NCBI RefSeq assembly: GCF_900113045.1
Contig: NZ_FONY01000020.1
Location: 31,952 to 95,951, forward strand
DNA: 64,000 nt
Source of the DNA: Thermoflexibacter ruber
Lineage (GTDB): Bacteria; Bacteroidota; Bacteroidia; Cytophagales; Thermoflexibacteraceae
Reading direction: 5' to 3'
This document shows positions 53,479-61,578 of this stretch, piece by piece. Within the stretch, counting starts at the first letter, position 1, and each line of letters opens with the position of its first letter. Made by a program: the position numbers and the translations under genes. The notes beneath the pieces are model-generated. The model was not told the DNA's origin and ran no database searches. It saw only the letters and a program-made list of their open reading frames with translations.

Positions 53479-53939
53479 ACAAGTGTTGTAAAAAAATAGA
53501 AGATTTTTTAGGAGGTGAAGAAAAGTATTATACTGATAAAGAAACCGTTGCAAATGAAAACGGCAAGACCTTCGCTATTGATAAATCAGCCGATAAGGAA
53601 AAAGAGCATTGCAAAGTAAAATTGGGCAAGGGAGTAATTCCTATTCGCCTTAATAGAAAACAGTGCGACTATTTATTCAAAATAGGAGAGGAAGAAACTT
53701 TTTTATTTGTAGAGCTAAAAGGAAGTGGAGAAAATGCAAGTGATGGTTTTTATCAAATTGAGGATACAATTCATTTTTTCAGAGAAAAAACAATGCCTTT
53801 GAAAAAAGAAAAGATTTATGGATTTATTGTGGGTGGAAAATTCACACAAAAGATGAACCAACTAAAAGAAAAATTCCGTAAAGAATTAGGCGTTTCACTT
53901 TTCCACACCACAGGAAATAAATATGAGTATAAAATATGA
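53475..53939 (+). CDS. Small PD-(D/E)XK-nuclease-like partner protein
   Basis: 154 residues. A nuclease-type core is visible: Asp65 in KQCDYLFKI, then Glu80-x-Lys82 in FLFVELKGSGE, then Gln94 in GFYQIEDTI. This D-x14-E-x-K with a following Q is the layout of PD-(D/E)XK enzymes. There is no signal peptide or TM. It overlaps the ATPase gene by 4 bp (ATGA), so the two are translationally coupled. I do not recognise a named family. The nuclease call rests on the motif and neighbourhood and needs a profile search. Confidence 0.6.
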   Translation: MNKCCKKIEDFLGGEEKYYTDKETVANENGKTFAIDKSADKEKEHCKVKLGKGVIPIRLNRKQCDYLFKIGEEETFLFVELKGSGENASDGFYQIEDTIHFFREKTMPLKKEKIYGFIVGGKFTQKMNQLKEKFRKELGVSLFHTTGNKYEYKI

Positions 53940-53947
53940 TTTATATC

Positions 53948-54994
53948 TTATTGATTATAACGTATATTACTAATAAAGAGGCTTACCCTAAAAATACCAT
54001 TTTCCTTATTAATTTCCAAAGAATGTCTATTTGGATAAAGTAAGTTTAGCCTTTGTGCTAAGTTGGTCAAGCCAATTCCTCCCAAAGTTGTTGCTCGTTC
54101 TCCTTGCACGTCTATTGTATTGGACGTTTGAAAAATAATTTGATTTTCACCTACTTCTAAGCGAATTTGTATAAAACTGTTTTCTCTTGACAAATCGCAA
54201 TATTTGAAACAGTTTTCTACCAAAGGAATAAAGAGCAATGGTTCGATATGAATAGCATAAGTATTTTGCGCTACTACTTCAAAGCTTACATTCGCCTCCT
54301 CGTTTTTAAGCCTATAAAGTGTGGTGTAGTTCCGAAGAAAGTCTATCTCCTTGTTTAACAGTACCTTTTGTTCTTTCCCTTCATAAAGCATATAACGCAT
54401 GAGTTCAGAAAGTTTGTTTATCATTTCAGGAGTCTGCTCGGATTTGAGGTAGGCAAGGGTATAAATATTGTTCAGCGTATTGAATAAAAAATGAGGGTTG
54501 ATTTGTGCTTTTAGCAAGTCTAATTCTGCCTTTAATTGCTGATTTTGAAATTGTTGTTTGAGGTTTTGATAATCCAAAGCACGCTGAGAAAGTTTGTAAG
54601 TGGTGCTTACCATAGCTACTATCATAGTCATCAGAAAGTTATACAAAGGAAAACCACGATTAATCCTGATTTTAGATACAAATCCTGCCTTAAAAGCAAA
54701 GTGTGAGTCTATGACAATCAGTAAAATAGCTGAAATAATTACCAATAAGACTATCAAAAAACTGTATTGTAAATATTTTCTTTTTTCAAAAAAACGAGGA
54801 ATCAAATAGAGCATATTACTATATGCTAAAAATAAGAATATCAACAGGGTAGCACTTACTTTGAGTAAAGCATTTGGTACTCCCAAAATAGGAATAAAAA
54901 AAGGAAAGAAAAACAAACCTGTGCCTACCCAAAACAAAATGTGCAGACCCAAAGGGCTAAGAAAAAATCTACGGAAATTCCAATTCATTTTCAT
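53948..54994 (-). CDS. LytS-type sensor histidine kinase
   Basis: 348 residues with four TM helices (about 13-135), a coiled linker, then the His_kinase domain AQINPHFLFNTLNNIYTLAYLK with His168, and an ATPase end PLVENCFKYC ... GGIGLTNLAQRLNLLYP. An ATG two codons in is an equally good start. The cognate LytTR regulator is 1.9 kb downstream, separated by an opposite-strand two-gene cassette. Its stop is 8 bp from the stop of the nuclease-like gene. Confidence 0.9.
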   Translation of the reverse strand: MKMNWNFRRFFLSPLGLHILFWVGTGLFFFPFFIPILGVPNALLKVSATLLIFLFLAYSNMLYLIPRFFEKRKYLQYSFLIVLLVIISAILLIVIDSHFAFKAGFVSKIRINRGFPLYNFLMTMIVAMVSTTYKLSQRALDYQNLKQQFQNQQLKAELDLLKAQINPHFLFNTLNNIYTLAYLKSEQTPEMINKLSELMRYMLYEGKEQKVLLNKEIDFLRNYTTLYRLKNEEANVSFEVVAQNTYAIHIEPLLFIPLVENCFKYCDLSRENSFIQIRLEVGENQIIFQTSNTIDVQGERATTLGGIGLTNLAQRLNLLYPNRHSLEINKENGIFRVSLFISNIRYNQ

Positions 54995-55251
54995 CTACGA
55001 AATTTCACCAAAAAAATAAGCGTTTGCAAATCTTTTCAACCAAGCCCTCTATTTCTTCAATGAAACTGCCCCCAAAGCAGATGTTGAGCAAAATTCGTGG
55101 TTGGTTGAGTGAAAGCCTGCATTGGTTGAATATTTCTAACCTTGTTTTGAGGCTTGCGTAAATTTGAGTGTCAATAAGCAAAGATGTATATATACTTTAT
55201 ACAGCTTTATTGCTTACAAGTAACAAATAAAAACTTAAATAAAAAACTTAT

Positions 55252-55980
55252 ATGAAACAGTTAGTCATAGTTACATTACTTATGTGTATCTTATTGATAA
55301 AGAATGGATTTGGGCAGGTCAATAATTCTTTTGGCTCTTTGCCCCCTTTTACAAAGTGGTATCAAAATCCATTAGGAGTAAGCCCAATTGCATTACATAC
55401 AGGAAATGGTATCATTCTTCCCGCTATTGCGGCTACTGCTATTTTAATCTTTACAAAAAAGGATAATGCCCTTACCAATCGAATAAGTTATTATGACGAT
55501 TTTGGTGTTTCTTATGGCTATTATGCAGATAAAACCACTGTTTATCAGAACAACTTAGGGGTTTTGTATCAGATGAGAAAATATATGTCAGTAGGGGCTG
55601 AGTTTTCAACGGTTTATGTAATAGATGATAAAAATAATACTTGGGGTTTAGGATTAAGACCGTTTGTCAGATTTTATCCTATTCATAGGGAAAACTTCAA
55701 ATTATTTTTTCAGAGTGGCGCAGGGCTGATATTGTTTGCTGATACCTACCCTAAACCTTCTGGATTTTTTGGCGACAATAGAGAGGGAACTCGCTTAAAT
55801 GGGAGTCCGAAGTACGGAATAGGCACTGAATTTCTCTTAAGCAAGCACTTATCTGCACAAATTGGGTTGTGGCACGTTCATTTCTCAAATGGCAATCACC
55901 CAAGTGCTGACAGAAATCCTGGACATGATAGCAATGGATTTTCTATTGGACTTGTTTATAAGCCAAAAGGGAAATATTAA
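55252..55980 (+). CDS. Acyloxyacyl hydrolase (PagL-like lipid A 3-O-deacylase)
   Basis: 242 residues. A signal peptide (MKQLVIVTLLMCILLIKNGFGQ) is followed by an eight-strand barrel pattern. The C-terminal segment LWHVHFSNGNHPSADRNPGHDSNGFSIGLVY carries the His-x-Ser-Asn type active-site motif of PagL and acyloxyacyl hydrolase proteins. They remove ester-linked acyl chains from lipid A at the outer membrane. The barrel ends in YKPKGKY rather than a terminal Phe. It stands alone after the LytS kinase gene, divergently. Confidence 0.72.
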   Translation: MKQLVIVTLLMCILLIKNGFGQVNNSFGSLPPFTKWYQNPLGVSPIALHTGNGIILPAIAATAILIFTKKDNALTNRISYYDDFGVSYGYYADKTTVYQNNLGVLYQMRKYMSVGAEFSTVYVIDDKNNTWGLGLRPFVRFYPIHRENFKLFFQSGAGLILFADTYPKPSGFFGDNREGTRLNGSPKYGIGTEFLLSKHLSAQIGLWHVHFSNGNHPSADRNPGHDSNGFSIGLVYKPKGKY

Positions 55981-56080
55981 AATTCAAACTCACGAAAGTA
56001 ACCTGCTGAAAATCAAATAGTAAAAACAATATTATTGTTTAATTTACAAAATTACTTAAATCATTTAACCCAAGGACAAC

Positions 56081-56893
56081 ATGAAAAACAATTTTAAAAA
56101 AATCGGATTTATGCTTTCTTTGAGCCTATTAGTCATTACTTCAGCGTGTAAAAAAGAGAATAATGCAAGCCCAAGTGCGGAAGTAGATGAAACTACAATA
56201 ATTCAGACAAGTGAAAGTGACCAAGTCATCAATGATGTAATCTCAACCGTAGATGATGCCATGGACGGAAAATTTGACGGCATAGGCAACGGCAGGGTAG
56301 AGGCTTGCGGCGACATCAGCCTCAATCTTCAGCAGAGAAGTTTGACCATAGATTTTGGCAATGGTTGCCAAGGACTATTTGGCAGAACTCGCAAAGGAAA
56401 AATGACAGTTGTTTTTACTGATAATCAGCGTACTATAACTTTTCAAAACTATGCTGTAGAAAGTTATACCATTTCTGGGACGATTGTCCAGAGCAATATT
56501 ACTCGCTCTAACACGCAAATTTCTTATACAACCAATGCCTCTAATCTGCAAATCACTACGCCCAACAAAAAGATTACTGTCAATAATTTACAGAGAACTA
56601 CGCGAATTAGTTTTGGCACGAATCCAAAACAAATCATTGATAATGAGGTGAGAATCTCAGGTACAAGTGCAGGCATTAACAATAGCGGAGAAACCTTTAC
56701 TACCGAAATTACTACGCCTTTGGTGATAAAACAGGCTTGTTTTCAGAGTGGCGTATTTTATCCTGTCAGTGGGGTAAGTGTAGTCAAAGTAGGCTCTAAA
56801 CCAAGCATGACGCTCAATTTTGGCAGTGGAACTTGCGATAAACAAGTGGAGGTGAGTTTAGGAAATATAAGTAAGACAATTACGTTGCCTTAA
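56081..56893 (+). CDS. Hypothetical lipoprotein
   Basis: 270 residues. The lipoprotein signal ends ITSACKKE, with the lipobox Cys in the first 25 residues. The rest is beta-rich with repeated patterns of conserved Asn/Thr (SYTTNASNLQITTPNKK, RISFGTNPKQIIDNEVRISGT) and Cys pairs (GNGCQG, SGTCDKQ). It starts from a normal ATG and ends 1 bp before the sterol-desaturase-like gene, so they are coupled. Not assigned to a family. Confidence 0.7.
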   Translation: MKNNFKKIGFMLSLSLLVITSACKKENNASPSAEVDETTIIQTSESDQVINDVISTVDDAMDGKFDGIGNGRVEACGDISLNLQQRSLTIDFGNGCQGLFGRTRKGKMTVVFTDNQRTITFQNYAVESYTISGTIVQSNITRSNTQISYTTNASNLQITTPNKKITVNNLQRTTRISFGTNPKQIIDNEVRISGTSAGINNSGETFTTEITTPLVIKQACFQSGVFYPVSGVSVVKVGSKPSMTLNFGSGTCDKQVEVSLGNISKTITLP

Positions 56894-56894
56894 A

Positions 56895-57689
56895 ATGATA
56901 CGTTTTATGGAACTCTTACACACTCAAATTGGAAGCTATCGCTTTGTCTTTCTGCTGATTATCTTTTCGGCAATCATAGCAGAGGTAGTATGGAATTGGC
57001 GTACAGAACGCAAGGCGTATCACATCAAAGAAACCTTGGCTAATTTGGCGATTTTCTTTGGACATCAGTTTTTTGGCAAAGTAGTTTTTGCAGGAGCGAA
57101 GTTATTTACCTTAGATTTGGCTTATAAAATTACTCCTTTCAAAATAGAAAATACCTTTTGGACATTTCTGCTGTGTTTTTTCTTGGTGGATTTTGTGTAT
57201 TACTTTTTTCATTGGGCTTCGCACAAAACCAAGCTGTTGTGGGCTTTTCATCATACGCACCATTCCTCTACACTTTATAACCTTTCAGGGGCATATCGCT
57301 TGAATTGGTTTGGAGGGCTGGTCAATTTATTCTTTTTCATTCCTTTGATTTTGATAGGTTTTTCGCCCACTTTTGTAGTAGGGAGCATTGCCTTGAATCT
57401 TTTTTACCAATTTTTCTTGCATACAGAAGCGATTGGGAAGTTAGGTTTTTGGGAAAAAATTTTTAATACACCCTCTGCCCATCGAGTTCATCATGCGACT
57501 AATGAGGAATATATTGATAAAAACTTTGGGGGGGTACTCATTATTTGGGATAAGCTTTTTGACACGTATCAAGAAGAAAAAACAAAGCCTATGTACGGAG
57601 TAACCACAGGCTTTGTAGGGTATAATCCATTGAAAATCATATTTAAAGGATTTGAAGAACTGTTGAAAGGGGAAAAATCTAAAAGCTAA
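56895..57689 (+). CDS. Sterol desaturase/fatty acid hydroxylase-family protein
   Basis: 264 residues with four to five TM helices. The histidine boxes of membrane di-iron hydroxylases are complete: HWASH (HxxxH), HHTHH within LLWAFHHTHHSSTLYN, and HRVHHATN near the C terminus. The family hydroxylates or desaturates sterols, sphingolipids, carotenoids or similar lipids with O2. The substrate is unknown. It starts 1 bp after the lipoprotein gene. Confidence 0.88.
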   Translation: MIRFMELLHTQIGSYRFVFLLIIFSAIIAEVVWNWRTERKAYHIKETLANLAIFFGHQFFGKVVFAGAKLFTLDLAYKITPFKIENTFWTFLLCFFLVDFVYYFFHWASHKTKLLWAFHHTHHSSTLYNLSGAYRLNWFGGLVNLFFFIPLILIGFSPTFVVGSIALNLFYQFFLHTEAIGKLGFWEKIFNTPSAHRVHHATNEEYIDKNFGGVLIIWDKLFDTYQEEKTKPMYGVTTGFVGYNPLKIIFKGFEELLKGEKSKS

Positions 57690-57945
57690 TAGGTATTAAA
57701 AATATACCAAATTGGGGTTGAGATACTGGTAGCAAAAAGCTACTTTCTAAAAGCTCTGTAGGAGTGAAATATATCGCCTTTACAGGTTTTTAAGGCTATG
57801 CTATTAGTTATTTTCTATCAATGTTCCACACCCAAAGATATTTATTACGTAGTGTGCAAGCCAAGAGAAAAAACACGTTTAATAAATAACACTCTGCTTT
57901 TTGTGTAAATTCATCTCATTTTTTCCTTACCTTTGTGCCTTATTT
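57690..57945. other. Non-coding spacer before ileS
   Basis: No gene is seen. A weak hairpin GTAGC-AAAAA-GCTAC lies at about 57729-57743, followed by a stretch resembling dispersed Bacteroidota intergenic sequence (CTGTAGGAGTG near 57757). A -7 box (TACCTTTG) for ileS is at 57928. Confidence 0.45.
57928..57935 (+). promoter_or_regulatory. ileS -7 promoter box
   Basis: TACCTTTG fits TAnnTTTG. The nearest upstream TTTG is 24 bp away (57900-57903), longer than usual. Confidence 0.55.
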
Positions 57946-58035
57946 AATCTGGAATGAAGAATGAGAAATCTGGAATATTTGTATGATTCCCTTTGGTAAT
58001 TTTATTCTTCATTCCAGATTCTAAATTCCAGATTC
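57946..58035 (+). repeat. Nested inverted repeats in the ileS leader
   Basis: 57946-57962 (beginning AATCTGGAATG) is the perfect reverse complement of 58004-58020 over 17 bp. A second inner pair, AATCTGGAATA near 57968 and AATTCCAGATT near 58024, repeats the theme. The structure ends about 10 bp before the ileS start. Confidence 0.75.
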
Positions 58036-58041
58036 AAGAAA

Positions 58042-61000
58042 ATGAAGTACAAAGAATACAAACAGAGCATTAGCCAACTTAGTACCCAAGTCAATCAAGA
58101 AATTTTGGCATTTTGGAAAGCCAATCAGGTTTTTGAGCAATCAGTTACAAGTAGGGAAGGCAAACCTACTTTCACTTTCTATGAGGGACCTCCTTCTGCT
58201 AACGGCACACCGGGTATTCACCACGTAATGGCTCGTACTATCAAAGATATTTTTTGTCGTTACCATACCCTCAAAGGCAAGCAGGTAAAGCGCAAAGGGG
58301 GCTGGGATACACACGGTTTGCCCATAGAACTGCAAGTGGAGAAGGAATTGGGCATTACCAAAGAAGACATTGGCAAAAAAATCAGCGTGGCAGACTACAA
58401 CAAGAAGTGTAGGGAAACGGTCATGAAGTACAAAGACCAATGGGACGAACTTACTGAGAAAATGGGCTATTGGGTGGACTTGCAAAATCCGTACATTACT
58501 TTTGAAAATAAATACATAGAGTCTTGTTGGTGGTTACTCCAACAACTCTACAACAAGGGGTTGCTTTACCAAGGTTATACCATTCAGCCCTACTCTCCTG
58601 CGGCGGGAACAGGATTAAGCTCTCACGAGTTGAACCAACCGGGAACTTACAAAATGGTGAAAGATACGACCATTGTTGCCCAATTCAAGATAAAAGGAAC
58701 GCCGAATGACTACTTCTTAGCTTGGACGACCACGCCTTGGACTTTGCCTGCAAATACTGCTCTGGCTGTGGGTAAAGATATTGACTATGTAAAAGTTAAA
58801 ACGCATAACCAATACACTAACCAACCTGTCAATGTCATCATGGCAAAGGCTTTGATGGGAAAAATTTTGGGAAATAAATACGTAAACCGTAACGATACAG
58901 AAGAAGAAAAATTTGCAGGAAAAATTCCTTATGTAGTTTGTGAGGAAATGAAGGGAGAGGAGTTATTGGGTATTGAGTACGAGCAGTTAATTCCCTTTGC
59001 ACAACCGCTTGAAAATGCAGAAAATGCCTTTAAAGTGATTGCGGGGGATTTTGTAACTACAGAAGACGGAACAGGTATCGTACATATTTCGCCTACTTTC
59101 GGGGCAGATGACTTTCGTGCCGCCAAACAAGCTGGCGTTCCTCCTTTGACGATTTTAGACGAAGAAGGGAAGGAAATGCCTTTGGTCGACAAGCAAGGAA
59201 GGTTTGTAAAAAGTGTAAAAGCACAATTTGACGCTTATTTTGATAATAGTGAGTTAAAAAACAAATACATCAAACCTAACTATATCAAGCCTGAATACGA
59301 GGAAAAAGAAAGTGCCAAAGAAAACTACTTGCCTTCTGATGTACTTATTTCTATCATGCTAAAAGAGCAAAACAAAGCATTCAAAGTAGAAAAATATGAA
59401 CATACCTATCCACACTGTTGGAGAACGGACAAACCCGTATTGTACTATCCCTTAGAGTCTTGGTTTATCAGAACTACTGCTTTGAAAGATAGATTAGTAG
59501 AACTGAACAAAACGATTAATTGGAAACCAGAAAGCACAGGAACAGGTCGTTTCGGGAATTGGTTAGAAAATTTGGTGGACTGGAACTTGTCAAGAAGTCG
59601 CTATTGGGGAACGCCACTACCGATTTGGAGAACAGAAGACGGAAAAGAAGAAGTTTGCGTAGGTTCTATTGAAGAACTTATCTCTTTGGGTTTTTTGAGT
59701 AAAGAAAAAGCAAATGAATATTTTGACTGGGATAATTTAGATAAATCCAACCTTTCTAATGCTTTGGACATATTCCCCATGTCATCTACGGGGCGTTATA
59801 TTTCCTTGCAAGAAATTAAGAGGGTTGTCCCTGATTTGGAAAGCAAGTTAGACTTGCACAAGCCTTTTGCAGACGATATTGTACTGATTAAGCATGGGCT
59901 TATCTTGAATCGTGTGCCTGACCTCATAGACGTTTGGTTTGATTCGGGGGCTATGCCTTATGCTCAGTGGCATTATCCTTTTGAAAATCAGGATATTTTC
60001 AAAGCGAACTATCCCGCTGACTACATCTCCGAAGGGGTTGACCAGACCAGAGGCTGGTTCTTCACCCTCCATGCGATTGCGGGTTTGGTATTTGACAGCG
60101 TTGCTTTTAAGAATGTGGTTTCCACAGGTTTAGTTTTAGACAAAGACGGGGAAAAAATGTCCAAACGCAAAGGAAACGTTATCAATCCCTTTGAGGCGAT
60201 AGAAAGATATGGAGTGGACGCAATTCGCTGGTACATGGTAGAAAACTCTGACCCTTGGGACAACTTAAAGTTTAATTTGGCTGGGGTAGAAGAACTACAA
60301 CGTAAATTTTTCTCGACCTTGCAGAATACCTATAACTTTTTTGCTATGTACGCCAATGTGGACAATTACGAAATAGACGAGTTCAACGTAATGCCTTATG
60401 AGCAAAGGTCGACTTTGGATAGGTGGGTTATTTCCGTTTTACAAAACTTGATTGAAACGGTAGATAAGGCATATACTGACTATGATGTAACCAAAGCTGT
60501 GCGTGCTATCCAAGATTTTGTGTGCGACCAACTTTCTAACTGGTATGTAAGGCTTTCAAGGAAACGTTTTTGGATTGGGGAAATGACTGCGGACAAACTT
60601 GCCGCTTACCAAACTTTACATGAATGTTTGTTAGTAACTGCTCAACTTATGTCGCCTGTCGCTCCTTTTTTTGCAGAGTGGTTGTATAAAAATATGACAG
60701 ATAACATCAGAGAAAAAGCAAAGGCAAAAAATACACCTCTCCAATACGATTCGGTGCATTTGACTTATTTCACTGAGCCAAATAAAAATCTCATAGACAA
60801 AGATTTAGAGCAGTCTATGACTTTGGCGCAGAGCATCTGTTCATTGGTTCACTCTATCCGTAAAGACAAAAAAATTAAAGTGCGTCAGCCCTTACAAAAA
60901 ATCTTGATACCTATTTTAGATGAGGCGACAAAGGCACAAATAGAAGCAGTTAAAGACTTGATAAAGACCGAAGTAAACATCAAAGAAATTACCTATATCT

Positions 61001-61545
61001 CCGATGATTCGGGTATCTTGACCAAGAAAATCAAGCCTAATTTTAGGGAATTGGGCAAGATTTACGGCAAACAAATGCAAGCTATCGCCGCAGAAATCAG
61101 TAAGATGAGCCAAGCAGACATTAATCGTTTAGAGAAAGAAGGCGAGTTTATTGTTTATCTCAATGGTAATGCAAGCAAACTGACTTTGAAAGACGTAGAG
61201 ATTTCTTCCGAAGACATTGCAGGTTGGTCGGTAGCCAAAGATGGCAATGTAACTGTGGCTCTGGATATTACCATAACTGACGAACTGCGAGAGGAAGGCA
61301 TTGCAAGGGACTTGGTAAACCGTATTCAGAACATACGCAAGGACAAGGGCTTAGAAGTCCAAGACAAAATCAAGGTCTTTATCCAAGAGGGCGATAAGGC
61401 AGTGAACATGGCAATTCGCAAACACGCCGCCTACATCAGTGGAGAAACCCAAGCTACTGTTTTAGAGTTACTTCCACAAGTAGCACAAGGGGAGGAGTTG
61501 GAAATTGACGATTGGAAGGTGAGATTAGAGGTAGCAGTAGGCTAA
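58042..61545 (+). CDS. ileS: Isoleucyl-tRNA synthetase
   Basis: 1167 residues, near the long type with a C-terminal extension. HIGH motif equivalent GIHH (residues 58-61) in PPSANGTPGIHHVMART, the editing (CP1) domain with the WTTTPWTLPANTAL signature, and KMSKRKGNVI (about 705-714). No C-terminal zinc-finger cysteines were noted. It charges tRNA-Ile and edits valine. No T-box motif is recognised in the leader, though inverted repeats are present just upstream. Confidence 0.96.
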   Translation: MKYKEYKQSISQLSTQVNQEILAFWKANQVFEQSVTSREGKPTFTFYEGPPSANGTPGIHHVMARTIKDIFCRYHTLKGKQVKRKGGWDTHGLPIELQVEKELGITKEDIGKKISVADYNKKCRETVMKYKDQWDELTEKMGYWVDLQNPYITFENKYIESCWWLLQQLYNKGLLYQGYTIQPYSPAAGTGLSSHELNQPGTYKMVKDTTIVAQFKIKGTPNDYFLAWTTTPWTLPANTALAVGKDIDYVKVKTHNQYTNQPVNVIMAKALMGKILGNKYVNRNDTEEEKFAGKIPYVVCEEMKGEELLGIEYEQLIPFAQPLENAENAFKVIAGDFVTTEDGTGIVHISPTFGADDFRAAKQAGVPPLTILDEEGKEMPLVDKQGRFVKSVKAQFDAYFDNSELKNKYIKPNYIKPEYEEKESAKENYLPSDVLISIMLKEQNKAFKVEKYEHTYPHCWRTDKPVLYYPLESWFIRTTALKDRLVELNKTINWKPESTGTGRFGNWLENLVDWNLSRSRYWGTPLPIWRTEDGKEEVCVGSIEELISLGFLSKEKANEYFDWDNLDKSNLSNALDIFPMSSTGRYISLQEIKRVVPDLESKLDLHKPFADDIVLIKHGLILNRVPDLIDVWFDSGAMPYAQWHYPFENQDIFKANYPADYISEGVDQTRGWFFTLHAIAGLVFDSVAFKNVVSTGLVLDKDGEKMSKRKGNVINPFEAIERYGVDAIRWYMVENSDPWDNLKFNLAGVEELQRKFFSTLQNTYNFFAMYANVDNYEIDEFNVMPYEQRSTLDRWVISVLQNLIETVDKAYTDYDVTKAVRAIQDFVCDQLSNWYVRLSRKRFWIGEMTADKLAAYQTLHECLLVTAQLMSPVAPFFAEWLYKNMTDNIREKAKAKNTPLQYDSVHLTYFTEPNKNLIDKDLEQSMTLAQSICSLVHSIRKDKKIKVRQPLQKILIPILDEATKAQIEAVKDLIKTEVNIKEITYISDDSGILTKKIKPNFRELGKIYGKQMQAIAAEISKMSQADINRLEKEGEFIVYLNGNASKLTLKDVEISSEDIAGWSVAKDGNVTVALDITITDELREEGIARDLVNRIQNIRKDKGLEVQDKIKVFIQEGDKAVNMAIRKHAAYISGETQATVLELLPQVAQGEELEIDDWKVRLEVAVG

Positions 61546-61578
61546 GGGAAGTAGCATGAATCTGAAATACTGAATACT

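Noticed and set aside
57729..57743. GTAGC-AAAAA-GCTAC hairpin as a terminator for the sterol-desaturase-like gene
   Set aside because: The stem is only 5 bp with no T-run. It is noted in the spacer but not called as a terminator.
57936..58041. T-box riboswitch upstream of ileS
   Set aside because: No T-box sequence or specifier-loop arrangement is seen. The structure present is a simple nested inverted repeat, and T-boxes are mainly a Firmicutes feature.
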